Below the pieces are notes generated by a model that was given only the letters and a program-made list of their open reading frames with translations, made no database searches and was not told the DNA's origin. Shown one piece after another: positions 52,051-61,816 of a DNA stretch of 64,000 nt. Where the stretch lies: contig JAWZYU010000034.1 in the NCBI GenBank assembly GCA_038380435.1, forward strand, positions 3,578,704 to 3,642,703, read 5' to 3'. This DNA comes from Ryuthela nishihirai. Taxonomy: Eukaryota; Arthropoda; Arachnida; Araneae; Heptathelidae. Positions within the stretch are counted from its first letter, which is position 1; each line of letters begins with the position of its first letter. The position numbers and the translations under genes are program-made.

Positions 52051-52437
52051 GGGACGGGAGTGGCCCAGTCGGTAGCGCGCCAGGTTCGTAATCTGTAGTT
52101 CTCAGGTTCGAGTCCCAACTGGGTCGGCGTTGAGATTTATCTCCGCAAAATTCCCCGCCCTGCCCACGGTCAGTAGGGGACACCGATGGGCTTGGGAAAG
52201 GCCGCCGTCCGTCGGATGGGACGATAAGCCGTGGCCCCGTGTGCGGGAGAGAGCCATACCCTGTGCACGTTAAAGAACACGCTGGATGGCCTTGACAGGA
52301 GGCTACCATCTGTCTCCCAACAGCTCTTCCAGTGGGTCTCCTCCCCCAACCTTCTCTGAGCCTTCGGGGTACATGTGACCTGGCCATTTAGCCCATGGTG
52401 TGCAAAAAAGTGCCGCTCAGAGGAAAAAACAACAACC
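52051..52437 (+). mobile_element. SINE-A, full length, 10-bp TSD
   Basis: A plus-strand copy (GGGACGGGAGTGGCCCAGTC head). Flanks ACATAAAGTG (52041-52050) and GCATAAAGTG (52438-52447) differ at the first base. Confidence 0.92.
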
Positions 52438-52487
52438 GCATAAAGTGTTTGCTTCAAGAAGTTGCATGCATACATACATATAAAATC

Positions 52488-52695
52488 CTCAGCCACGGGC
52501 TATGAGATCCAACCAGACTGTGAAATTTTCTTCTCCAAAGGTGTCTGTTCTGAGCTACAGCAACTGCATTTTGCCACTGTAGGCCGATTCTAGCAAGGTG
52601 CTGTTTGCCCATCGCATCCTAGGTCTCCCCCTATTCCTGAACCCTTTAGGTACACTGTTCATAATCCTGTTTGCCAATCTGCAGCTATTCATATG
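52488..52695 (-). mobile_element. RTE LINE copy 4, 3' end fragment
   Basis: The minus strand matches 1670-1900 of RTE copy 1: TTGGCAAACAGGATTATGAA, GGGGGAGACCTAGGATGCGA, GTAGCTCAGAACAGAC, GTCTGGTTGGATCTC. It is 5'-truncated, and a SINE-A abuts its truncated end at 52696. Confidence 0.88.
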
Positions 52696-53081
52696 GGGGC
52701 GGGGGTGGCTCAGTCGGTAGTGCGCCAGACTCGTAATCTGTACTTCCGAGGTTCGAGTCCCAGCTGGGTCAGGGTTGAGATTTATCTCCGCAAAATTTCC
52801 CCGCCCTGCCCACGGTCACTAGGGGACACCGATGGGCTTGGAAAGGCCGCCGTCCGTCGTATGGGATGTTACGCCGTGGCCCCGTGTGCGGGAGAGCCAT
52901 ACCCTGTGCACGTTAAAGAACACGCTGGATGGCCTTGACGGGAGGCTATCATCTGTCTCCTAACAGCTGTTCCAGTGGGTCCCTTCCCCCAACCTTCTCT
53001 GAGCCTTCGGGGTCCTTGTGACCTGGCCATTTAGCCCATGGTGTGGAAAAATGTGCCGCTCAGAGGTAACACAATCCAACC
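52696..53081 (+). mobile_element. SINE-A, full length
   Basis: A plus-strand copy from GGGGCGGGGGTGGCTCAG to AACACAATCCAACCC. It is followed by an AAC microsatellite (AACAACAACAACAAC, 53090-53107). No TSD. Confidence 0.94.
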
Positions 53082-53085
53082 CTTA

Positions 53086-53506
53086 AACAAAACAACAACA
53101 ACAACAACTTAAAGAAGTTGTTCTTCACATAAAACCTTTTAGAAATATATTCCCACATAAACTTTTTTAAAGAATATATTTCACCTAATATTTTCTTACG
53201 GAAGTTTCTTTTCGATATTAAAGCTTTTTCTTTAACGTATTACATTCCCACACACAGATTTTTCTTCAAAAAGGTTATATTTTGACAAAAAGCGTTTTCT
53301 TAAAAAGTTACATTTCCATATAAAGTTTTTACCTTAAGAAGTCAGATTTCCAGTCCAATCTTTTTATTAAAGAGTTACATTTCCACATAATTTTTTTTTC
53401 CTTAAAGATTGCCAAATAAAGTTTTTTTCATTAAGAAATCGCCTTCTCTCGTAAAGCCATCAAGAATTTACATAGTTCCATATTTGAATCTCCTCTCATA
53501 TAAAGG
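53086..53506. repeat. AT-rich degenerate repeats of a TTCCACATAAA word
   Basis: A loose periodicity of about 35-45 bp with words such as AAAGTTTTT, CTTAAGAA and ATTTCCACATAA runs from 53110 to 53450. It is highly degenerate. No gene seen. Confidence 0.5.
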
Positions 53507-54057
53507 ACGGGGGTGGCTCAGTCGGTAGCGCGCCAGGCTCGTAATCTGCAGTTCCCAGGTTTGAGTCTCAGCTGGATCAGCGTTGAAACTTATCTCCGCA
53601 ACACTCTACTCCCTGCCCATGGTCAGTAGGGGACGCCGATGGGCTTGGAAAGGCTGCCGTCCGTCGGATGGGACGTTAAGCCGTGAGCCGTGTGTGGGAA
53701 AGCCATACCCCTTGCACGTTAAAGAACACGCTGGATGACCTTGACGGGAGACTACCATCTGTCTCCCAACAGCTGTTCCAGTGGGTCCTCTCCCCCCAAC
53801 CTTCCCTGAGCCTTCGGGGTCCTTGTGACCTGGCCATTTAGCACATGGTGTGCAAAACAGTGCCGCTCAGAGGTAAAACAATCCAACGTTAAAGAACACG
53901 CTGGATGGCCTTGACGGGAGGCTACCATCTGTCTCCTAACAGCCTTTCCAGTGAGTCCCCTCCCCCAACCTTCTCTGATACTCCGGGGTCCTTGTGACCT
54001 GGCCATTTAGCCCATGGTGTGCAAAAAATGCTGCTCAGAGGTAAAACAACCTAACCC
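53507..54057 (+). mobile_element. SINE-A partial dimer
   Basis: A full unit (head at 53507, tail ACAATCCAAC at about 53887) is followed directly by CGTTAAAGAACACGCTGG and a second 3' part ending AACAACCTAACCC. Same junction as at 32799, 54823 and 57169. Confidence 0.92.
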
Positions 54058-54653
54058 TATAGTTAGGAGATTCAAATTCATTGATCTCCTACAGCAACGA
54101 ATAAAAGCAAAGAGAAAAAAAACCGATAAAATTCAGTAAATCAAATGGAGCTAGCAAACAGCTGAAGCGTGGGAATTGAGAGTTCCTTTAAAAGAGTCCT
54201 TTCAGAGCTCTTTCGCTCAGTAGACTTACGTGTGAACCTTCTTTAAACGGATCTTAACAAAACTGCAAACCACGAAGAGCCTCAAATCCTTTCGGCGTTG
54301 GCAAATCCTACCAACTAATTACGTCGGCGTTAAGGTCTACCCTCGAGCAAGGCGCGCGCATACAAGCGAGGAGCCTCTGCAACCTGAAGAGCGCGTGATG
54401 TGGCGTTCGTGAAAACGGCCACCTGTTCGTCAAAAGGACTGAAGGTTTATTGATTGCCGAGTCTCTTGAGGCTTTGGTCAACACTTTGTGCGGACTCGTA
54501 ACGTTGATCAAGGGGATTGACCAAGCGATTATTCCTTTTGCGAGGACTTCCTCGTCTGCGTCTTCAGCTCAGCGCCATCTTGAGGATTACATATATCATT
54601 TGAACGACAGAATGGTTACTTCATCTTCCTGGATTCGAATCCTCATTTGTCTG
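54058..54653. other. Unique, CpG-richer segment with an open frame
   Basis: 54290-54600 is less AT-rich than its surroundings and has many CpG (for example AAGGCGCGCGCATACAAGCG). A plus-strand frame from 54450 (MIAESLEALVNTLCGLVTLI) is open into the SINE at 54654. It may be an exon or promoter-proximal unique DNA; no motif is recognised. Confidence 0.3.
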
Positions 54654-55370
54654 GGTTGGGTTGTTTTACCTCTGAGCGGCACTTTTTTGCACACCATGGG
54701 CTAAATGGCCAGGTCACATGGACCCCGAAGGCTCAGAGAAGGGTGGGGGAGGGGACCCACTGGAACAGCTGTTGGGAGACAGATGGTAGCCTCCCGTCAA
54801 GGCCATCCAGCGTGTTCTTTAACGTTGGGTTGTTTTACCTCTGAGCGGCACTTTTTTGCACACCATGGGCTAAATGGCCAGGTCACATGGACCCCGAAGG
54901 CTCAGAGAAGGGTGGGAGAGGGGACCCACTGGAACAGCTGTTGGGAGACAGATGGTAGCCTCCCGTCAAGGCCATCCAGCGTGTTCTTTAACGTTGGGTT
55001 GTTTTACCTCTGAGCGGCACTTTTTTGCACACCATGGGCTAAATGGCCAGGTCACATGGACCCCGAAGTCTCAGAGAAGGTTGGGGGAGGGGACCCACTG
55101 GAACAGCTGTTGGTAGACATATGGTAGCCTCCCGTCAAGGCCATCCAGCGTGTTCTTTAACGTGCACAGGGTATGGCTCTCCCGCACATGGGGCCACGGC
55201 TTAACGTCCCATCCGACGGCGGCCTTTCCAAGCCCAGTGGTGTCCCCTACTGACCGTGGGCAGGGCGGGAATTTTGCGGAGATAAATCTCAACGCTGACC
55301 CAGCTGGGACTCGAACCTGGGAACTACAGATCACGAGCCTGGCGCGCTACCGACTGAGCCACCCCCACTC
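54654..55370 (-). mobile_element. Trimeric SINE-A with a single 13-bp TSD
   Basis: On the minus strand there is one full SINE-A (55370 down to about 54993) followed by two further 3' parts. The repeats start GTTGGGTTGTTTTACC at 54655, 54824 and 54993, exactly 169 bp apart. Each junction reads TTCTTTAACGTTGGGTTG. The whole 717-bp block is flanked by one pair of CCTCATTTGTCTG repeats (54641-54653 and 55371-55383). It therefore integrated as a trimer, or was amplified inside an existing insertion. Confidence 0.95.
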
Positions 55371-55383
55371 CCTCATTTGTCTG

Positions 55384-55960
55384 CATAGAGGTTTTCCCCA
55401 CTATCTCCCCTCGGTGAAAAAAGGGACATTATTGTGGTTTGTAAAGGTTGCCGTTTGTCCATTGGGATGTTAAGTCATAGCCTGGTGTTCAGGAGAGCAG
55501 TAGGAGTGGTAGGCTCAGTCGGTAGCGCACCAGGCATACAATCGGCATTTCCCAAGTTCGAGTCCCAATTGTTCCAGCTTTTATATTCATCTCCGCTAAA
55601 TCCCATATTGCTCTCAATGAGAAATAGGATACCAGTGGGCTTGGAAAGGCTGCCGTCTGTCGGATGGAACATTTGGTCGTGGCGCCGTGTGTAGCAGAGC
55701 CATACTCTATGCACGTTAAAGAACACGGTGGAGACTTCTGTCTTCTAACAGCTGTACAGTAGATCACCTTCCTCAACCGTTCTCTGAGTCCTTGGGGTCC
55801 TTGTGACCTGGCCATTCAGTTTATGATGTGCAGAAAATGATGCTCAGATGTAAACCAACCGAAGAACAACTCAGGAGAGCATACTGTAGCTAAGAGGTAG
55901 TGAAAGGAAGATGCCATCTGTCTGCTAACAGCTCTCTGATAAACTAATCTCCTTCTCAAA
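55384..55960 (+). mobile_element. Old SINE-A relative, split by another old copy
   Basis: Body words GTTTGTAAAGGTTGCCGTTT and GTCCATTGGGATGTTAAGTC (55384-55502) resume after the insertion as GAAGATGCCATCTGTCTGCT and AACAGCTCTCTGATAAACT (55863-55960). Highly diverged. Confidence 0.65.
55503..55862 (+). mobile_element. Old SINE-A subfamily copy, 11-bp TSD
   Basis: The tRNA-like head AGGCTCAGTCGGTAGCGCAC has a different anticodon loop (CATACAATCG) and box B AAGTTCGAGTCC. The body follows SINE-A order with many changes and the tail is AAACCAACCG. Flanks TCAGGAGAGCA (about 55490-55500 and 55871-55881) fit a TSD. It is nested in an even older copy. Confidence 0.82.
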
Positions 55961-55963
55961 TGG

Positions 55964-56336
55964 GGGGGGCGGGGGTGGCTCAGTCGGTAGCGCGCCAGGT
56001 TCGTAATCTGCAGTTCTCAGGTTCGAGTCCCAGCTGAGTCAGCGTTGAGATTTATCTCCGCAAAATTTACCGCCCTGCCCACGGTCAGTAGGGGACACCA
56101 ATCGGCTTGGAAAGGCCGCCGTCCGTCGGATGGGACGTTAACCTGTGGTCCCGTGTGCGGGAGAGCCATACCCTGTGCACGTTAAAGAACACGCTGGATG
56201 GCCTTGACGGGAGGCTACCATCTGTCTCCCAACAGCTTGTTCCAGTGGGTCCCCTCCCCCAACCTTCTCTGAGCTTTCGGGGTCCATGTGACCTGGCCAT
56301 TTAGCCCATGGTGTACAAAAAAGTGCCGCTCAGAGG
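55964..56336 (+). mobile_element. SINE-A, tail replaced by an inverted copy
   Basis: A plus-strand copy with a full head; the 3' end GCCGCTCAGAGG runs directly into the minus-strand copy's tail (TTGGGTTGGGTTG), losing its own AAAACAACCC. Confidence 0.93.
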
Positions 56337-56702
56337 TTGGGTTGGGTTGTTTTACCTCTGAGCTGCACTTTTTTGCACACCATGGGCTAAATGGCCAGGT
56401 CACATGGACCCCGAAGGCTCAGAGAAGATTGGGGGAGGGGACCCACTGGAACAGCTGTTGGGAGACGGATGGTAGCCTCCCGTCAAGGCCATCCAGCGTG
56501 TTCTTTAACGTATGGCTCTCCCGCACACGGGGCCACGGTTTAACGTCCCATCCGACGGACGACGGCCTTTCCAAGCCCATTGGTGTCCCTTACTGACCGT
56601 GGGCAGGGCGGGGAATTTTGCGGAGATAAATCTCAACGCTTACCCAGCTGGAACTCGAACCTAGAAACTGTAGATTGCTACCGACTGAGCCACCCCCGCG
56701 CC
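56337..56702 (-). mobile_element. SINE-A, tail-to-tail with the preceding copy
   Basis: A minus-strand copy with small deletions in the head (CTGTAGATTGCTACCGACTG lacks the ACGAGCCTGGCGC segment). With 55964-56336 it forms an inverted pair with arms of about 370 bp and no spacer. Confidence 0.92.
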
Positions 56703-56792
56703 CACATATGTGGGAGAGCCATATCCTGTGCATGTTAAAGAACATGCTGGATGGCCTTGACGGGAAGTTTCCATCTGTCTCCTAACAGCTGT
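56703..56792 (+). mobile_element. SINE-A body fragment
   Basis: ATATGTGGGAGAGCCATATC to CTCCTAACAGCTGTGCC, then broken by a MITE-T fragment. Confidence 0.82.
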
Positions 56793-56857
56793 GCCAAATA
56801 TTTTTTCTGAATTCTGTAATCAACCATAGTGTTCGGATATTTTTTTGAGGGACTGTA
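56793..56857. mobile_element. MITE-T, right terminal fragment
   Basis: AATATTTTTTCTGAATTCTG, then CAACCATAGTGTTCGGATAT, ending GAGGGACTGTA. The left arm is absent. Confidence 0.85.
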
Positions 56858-56948
56858 GCGTTGACAAAAGACAAACTCAAGCAAAGACGACAGTAAGTAA
56901 ACCTCTTGATCGGAGCTGTAACAATCGGGTGAATTCGCGTAAATAATT

Positions 56949-57338
56949 GGACGTTAAGCCTTGGCTCCGTGTGTGGGAGAGCTATACCCTCTGCACGTTA
57001 AAGAACACACTGGATGGCCTTGACGGGAGGCTACCATCTGTCTCCCAACAGCTTGTTCCAGTGGTCCCCTCCCCCAACCTTCTCTGAGCCTTTGGGGTCC
57101 ATGTGACCTGGCCATTTAGCCCGTGGTGTGCAAAAAAAGTGCCGCTCAGAGGTAAAACAACCTAACGTTAAAGAACACGCTGGATTGCCTTGACGGGAGG
57201 CTACCATCTGTCTCCCAACAGCTGTTCCAGTGGGTCCCCTCCCCCAACCTTCTCTGAGCCTTCGGGGTCCATGTGACCTGGCCATTTAGCCCGTGGTGTG
57301 CAAAAAAGTGCCGCTCAGAGGTAAAACAACCCAACCCA
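56949..57338 (+). mobile_element. SINE-A partial dimer, 5'-truncated
   Basis: It starts in mid-body (GGACGTTAAGCCTTGGCTCC), reaches a first tail at AACAACCTAA (57168), continues with CGTTAAAGAACACGCTGG and ends with a second tail AACCCAACCCAA. The junction is the recurrent one. It shows that a multimer can itself be 5'-truncated, although no TSD is visible. Confidence 0.9.
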
Positions 57339-57420
57339 ATCCTTTACTTTATATTAACGAAAAAAAAGGAAACAGACAAGGTTAAAATGCATATTATTCG
57401 TAAAACTCTGTAGTGTCAGC

Positions 57421-57803
57421 GGGGCGGGGATGGCTCAGTCGGTAGCGCGCCAGGCTCGTAATCTGTAGTTTCCAGGTTCGAGTCCCAGCTGGAACAGCGT
57501 CGAGATTTATCTCCGCAAAATTCCCCGCCCTGCCCACGGTCAGTAGGGGACACCGATGGGCTTGGAAAGCCGCCGTCCATCGTATGGGATGTTAAGCCGT
57601 GGTCCCGTGTGCGGAAGAGCCATACCTTTTGCACGTTGAAGAACACGCTGGATTGCCTTGACGGGAGGCTACCATCTGTCTCCCAACAGCTGTTCCAGTG
57701 GGTCCCCTCCCCCAACCTTCTCTGAGCCTTCGGAGTCCTTGTGACCTGACCATTTAGCCCACGGTGTGCAAAAAAGTGCCGCTCAGAGGTAAAACAACCC
57801 AAC
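57421..57803 (+). mobile_element. SINE-A, full length, 13-bp TSD
   Basis: A plus-strand copy (GGGCGGGGATGGCTCAGTCG). TSD CTGTAGTGTCAGC at 57408-57420 and 57804-57816. Confidence 0.96.
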
Positions 57804-57816
57804 CTGTAGTGTCAGC

Positions 57817-58285
57817 GAAAGATACTTTGCCTTTATCACAACAACCCAACCCAATATTCTCTGAGTACTTCATCCGATGTGGTGATCGCTGATTATCTCA
57901 ACTACCACCTTAGACAGATATCAAGAAAGAGAATATGTAAGAGAAGCATTTGCAGTGTGAAGATCATTCCTAAGGGAGTTGGTCGTGATGGGAGCTGATT
58001 ATCTATTGATCGCAGCTTAGATGAGCAGCAATGAACATCAGCGAAAAGACTACAACCACCAACATCAGCCCACTGACACCTCCACACTAAAAATTTTCTC
58101 TCTCTTTATCACCCTTTATCACTGTTCCATTCGTCTTTATTTTAGTGTGTCTCCATCACGAGCCTCAATCCCATTCGTCATAGATCATTTTAAGCTTTTG
58201 GGAAGACAGAAAGGAAAAAGGAACACACAAAACATTTCTTTCTATCGAGCATCCCAAAGATGCTTTTTGAGGATCACTGAAATTT
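57817..58285. other. Unique sequence upstream of a possible exon
   Basis: Contains a short frame (TTLDRYQEREYVREAFAV, about 57902-57958) overlapping a good splice-donor string (TATGTAAGAG), and a 98-codon frame at 58021-58317 with no motif. An isolated SINE tail-like string ACAACCCAACCCAATATT lies at about 57840. No confident gene call. Confidence 0.3.
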
Positions 58286-58299
58286 ATGATTTTTTTCAG

Positions 58300-58429
58300 A
58301 AAGAAAGAAATCTATGACAGTTTAATGCATTTCCCTGAAGATGAAGAATACTTGGAAAGATTGAACGGTGAAATATTCCTTCTCGCAGAGATTCCGCCTA
58401 CGTTTAAAGAAATCGTGGATGCTTGTTAA
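58300..58429 (+). CDS. Possible terminal exon of an unidentified gene
   Basis: GATTTTTTTCAG (ending 58299) is a good splice acceptor. It is followed after one base by a frame of 42 codons to TAA at 58427-58429, including KKEIYDSLMHFPEDEEYLER and EIFLLAEIPPTFKEIVDAC. The composition is typical of conserved coding sequence and it is not a repeat. Alternatively the same frame opens with ATG at 58286 as a 47-residue ORF. No family recognised. Confidence 0.35.
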
Positions 58430-58461
58430 TTTTAATGTATTGGAGATTTTCTAACATTTAG

Positions 58462-58847
58462 AGTTGGGTTGGGTTGTTTTACCTCTGAGCGGCACTTTTT
58501 TGCACACCAAGGGCTAAATGGCCAGGTCACATGGACCCCGAAGGCTCAGAGAAGGTTTGGGGAGGGGACCCACTGGAACAGCTGTTGGGAGACAGATGGT
58601 AGCCTCCCGTCAAGGCCATCCAGCGTGTTCTTTAACGTGCACAGGGTATGGCTCTCCCGCACACGGGGCCACGGCTTAACGTCCCATCCGACGGACGGCG
58701 GCCTTTCTAAGCTCATCGGTGTCCCCTACTGACCGTGGGCAGGGAATTTTGCGGAGATAAATCTCAACGCTGACCCAGCTGGGACTCGAACCTGGGAACT
58801 ACAGATTACGAGCCTGGCGCGCTACCGACTGAGCCAACCTCGCCCCC
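58462..58847 (-). mobile_element. SINE-A, full length, 12-bp TSD
   Basis: A minus-strand copy; tail GTTGGGTTGGGTTGTTTTAC. Flanks TCTAACATTTAG (58450-58461) and TCTAACATTCAG (58848-58859) differ at one base. Confidence 0.95.
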
Positions 58848-58859
58848 TCTAACATTCAG

Positions 58860-59440
58860 ATAATCATTAGTTAGGCATAACGTTAAGTGTAAGGGAAATT
58901 GGTGGGAGAAGCGAAACTTAATGGGTTTGGTGAAGGTATTCATCATCTTTAAGGCAGAGCAATCTTTTTGAAGTTCAACCAACTTTGGGGGCTGAGGCTT
59001 TATTTACGAAATGTAGTTTATTTAGTTCATTAGAAATACACGAAATGGAATTTCAGTTGATTCAGGAAATGGTAAACAATTGAATGCCCGAGGTAATGTT
59101 TTTCCTAATGTTGTTATTTCGAATGTGTTTCCAAGAACTGGGCGTAAGCTTTGTAAATACTAAAACAGATTTAGAAGAAACATTTCTTGTGTTGATTTAT
59201 ATTATTACTTTAGCATGAAAAATGGAAAAGTAAAAGTGAAGTAAGTGGTTGAGGTTGAAGGGAAAGAGGGCGAATCCTGATTTGTGTCTTAGATCAAAGA
59301 AAGAACCTTTTTTTTTTTTTCGCTATCGTGGATCTAATGTCCTGAACTAGTAGTAAATATAGAAAAAAATCACTCTTTTAATTTCAGAGATCATTTGAAG
59401 AAATTACCAGAAAGTCTTTCCAAGAAAGGTCACTTATTTT
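58860..59440. other. Unique AT-rich sequence
   Basis: No repeat or exon recognised. If the exon ending at 58429 is real, part of this could be 3' untranslated or intergenic DNA. Confidence 0.45.
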
Positions 59441-59453
59441 ATCGATTAGATGC

Positions 59454-59841
59454 TTGGGTTGGGTTGTTTTACCTCTGAGCGGGCCTTTTTTCTACATCAT
59501 GGGCTAAAAGACCAGGTCACCAGGACCCCGAAGGCTCAAAAAAGGTTAGGGAAGGGGACCCACTGGAACAGCTGTTGGGAGACAGATGGTAGCCTCACGT
59601 CAAGGCCATCCAGCGTGTTCTTTAACGTGCACAGGGTATGGATCTCCCACACAAGGGGCCACTGCTTAACGTCCCATCCGACGGACGGCAGCCTTTCCAA
59701 GCCTATCGGTGTCCCCTACTGACCGTGGGCAGGGCGGGGAATTTTGCGGAGATAAATCTCAACGCTGACCCAGCTGGGACTCGAACCTGGGAACTACAGA
59801 TTACGAGCCTGGCGCGCTACCGACTGAGCCACCCCCGCCCC
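59454..59841 (-). mobile_element. SINE-A, full length, 13-bp TSD
   Basis: A minus-strand copy. TSD ATCGATTAGATGC at 59441-59453 and 59842-59854, perfect. Confidence 0.97.
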
Positions 59842-59944
59842 ATCGATTAGATGCAACTAGAAACAAATTTATATATATATATATATCCTTGTTTTAAATG
59901 GATAAGATTGTTTATCACCTAGCACACGTTTTGCCCTACAATGG

Positions 59945-60332
59945 GGGGGCGGGGGTGGCTCAGTCGGTAGTGCGTCAGGCTCGTAATCTGTAGTTCCCAG
60001 GTTCGAGTCCCAGCTGGGTCAGCGTTGAGATTTATCTCCGCAAAATTTCCCGCCCTGATCACGGTCAGTAGGGGACACCGATGGGCTTGGAAAGGCCGCC
60101 GTCCTTTGGATGGGACGTTAAGCCGTGGCCCCGTGTGCGGGAGAGCCATACCCTGTGCACGTTAAAGAACACGCTGGATGGCTTTGACGGGAGGCTACCA
60201 TCTGTCTCCCAACAGCTGTTCAAGTGGATCCCCTCCCCCAACCTTCGCTGAGCCTTCGGGGTCCATGTGACCTGGCCATTTAGCCCATGGTGTGCAAAAA
60301 AGTGCCGCTCAGAGGTAAAACAACCCAACCCA
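59945..60332 (+). mobile_element. SINE-A, full length, 12-bp TSD
   Basis: A plus-strand copy with a long G start. TSD GCCCTACAATGG at 59933-59944 and 60333-60344. A TA microsatellite (TATATATATATATAT) lies just upstream at about 59870-59885. Confidence 0.96.
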
Positions 60333-60401
60333 GCCCTACAATGGTCAGTTAATGAGTGCTAGGAGGCTTCTAGTCAAGACCATCCAGCTTGCTCCGCTCA
60401 G

Positions 60402-60655
60402 TTGGGTTGTCTTCCCTCTGAGCTGCACTTTTTTGCACACAATGGGCTAAATGGCCAGGTCACAGGCACCCCGAGGACTCAGAAGTTTGTGGGGAGGGGA
60501 CCCACTGGAACACCTATTAGGAGACAGATGGTAGCTCTTGTAAAGGTCATCCAGCGCGTTCTTTAACATGCACAGGGTATGGCTCTCCCGCACACGGAGT
60601 TACTGCTTAACGTCTCATACGATGGACGGCGGCTCTTTCCAAGCCCATCTGGCTT
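60402..60655 (-). mobile_element. SINE-A, diverged, 5'-truncated
   Basis: AGTTGGGTTGTCTTCCCTCT through TTTCCAAGCCCATCTGG; the head is missing. It adjoins the Tc1-like fragment. Confidence 0.85.
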
Positions 60656-60659
60656 TTCG

Positions 60660-60960
60660 TTGACAATATCGGCCGCTGTTTAAGCTCATTCATGATAAGT
60701 CCAATATGTGGTGCATTCGAAGATGCACCCCTGTACACCAATGTTTAATTCTGCTGTTATTCGCCGGTTGTGGCCCATCTGTTCGCTTGCTCTCAGTCTC
60801 TTTTGACCCCTCTGATTCATAGCCAATCACTGGTAGTTTTTTGCTTCTCGCACCATTCTCGGTAAACACTTGAAACGGTTGTGCGTGTAAAACCCAGGAG
60901 GACAGCCATTTCGGAGATGCTAAAACCGGCACGCCAGTACTGACTGCACTGGTTTCCATA
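60660..60960 (-). pseudogene. Tc1-like transposase N-terminal fragment
   Basis: The minus strand reads GNQCSQYWRAGFSISEMAVL, then LGFTRTTVSSVYREW and CEKQKTTSDW. This is the helix-turn-helix DNA-binding region of Tc1-type transposases (AGxSISxxAxLLGFSRTTVS pattern). The following frame (60690-60959) contains RTDGPQPANNSRIKHWCTG. The catalytic domain is absent. It is not the source of the MITE-T ends in any visible way. Confidence 0.75.
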
Positions 60961-61816
60961 AATTAAGGGTTGGATTGTTTTACCTCTGAGCAGCACTTTT
61001 TTGCACACCATGGGCTAAATGGCCAGGTCACATGGACCCCGAAGGTTGGGGGAGGGGACCCACTGGAACAGCTGTTGGGAGACAGATGGTAGCCCCCCGT
61101 CAAGGCCATACAGCGTGTTCTTTAACGTGCACAGGGTATGACTCTCCAGCACACGGGGCCACGGCTTAACGTCCCATCCGACGGACGGCGGCCTTTCCAA
61201 GCCCATCGGTGTCCCCTACTGACCGTGGGCAGGGCGGGGAATTGTGGCCATAAATTAAGGAAAATCCCCATCTTAAGTCAATGGGAAGCTGACGTCAAAG
61301 ATCTGTAACTTCTAAAATAAGTTTCTTTTTGTTTTAAACAATGTGATTGCAGATAAAGATCTCAATCAAATAAATCAATATCTCGATTTCCAACAATATT
61401 CGTTTAATATTTAATGAGTTATGGAAGTCTGAATATTTAACAACAGCCATGCCAGTCTTAAGAAACTTATACAAAACTGAATAGTGAAAGAATTCTTTAC
61501 ACAAAATTCTAAAATATAAACTTATTTTATTAAACACTTTGATACGATACTTAGTAATAAGTTTTAATTAACTCCTAAAGTCAATTTTTGTGGCTGGCAT
61601 TGCTATCGCTAAATATTCAAACTTCCATAACTCATTAAATATTGAACGAATATTGTTGAAAATCGAGATATTGATTTATTTGATTGAGATCTTTATCTGC
61701 AATCACATTTTTTTTTAAAACAAAAAAACTTATTTTAGAAGCTATAGAGCTTTGACGTTAGCTTCCATTTGACTTAATATAGGAATTTTCCTTAATTTAT
61801 GGAAACCAGTGTTTCA
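60946..61816. mobile_element. Long-TIR element (L), copy 2, with SINE in left arm
   Basis: CACTGGTTTCCATAAATTAA at the left mirrors TTAATTTATGGAAACCAGTG at the right (61796-61815). The arms continue inward over about 210 bp (CAATCAAATAAATCAATATC / GATATTGATTTATTTGATTG). A SINE-A (60968-61247) interrupts the left arm. A central unpaired region (about 61440-61595) has no coding. The outer left end overlaps the Tc1 transposase frame (GGAAACCAG encodes GNQ), so the boundary is uncertain. Confidence 0.75.
60968..61247 (-). mobile_element. SINE-A, 5'-truncated, 12-bp TSD
   Basis: A minus-strand copy ending in mid-body at GGCGGGGAATTGTGG. TSD CCATAAATTAAG at 60956-60967 and 61248-61259. The body carries the same GGACCCCGAAGGTTGGGGGA deletion as the copy at 10838, so they may share a subfamily. 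Confidence 0.95.

Noticed and set aside
57902..57958. Upstream exon TTLDRYQEREYVREAFAV with donor TATGTAAGAG
   Set aside because: Only about 19 codons, no acceptor upstream and a stop close by; too weak to call.
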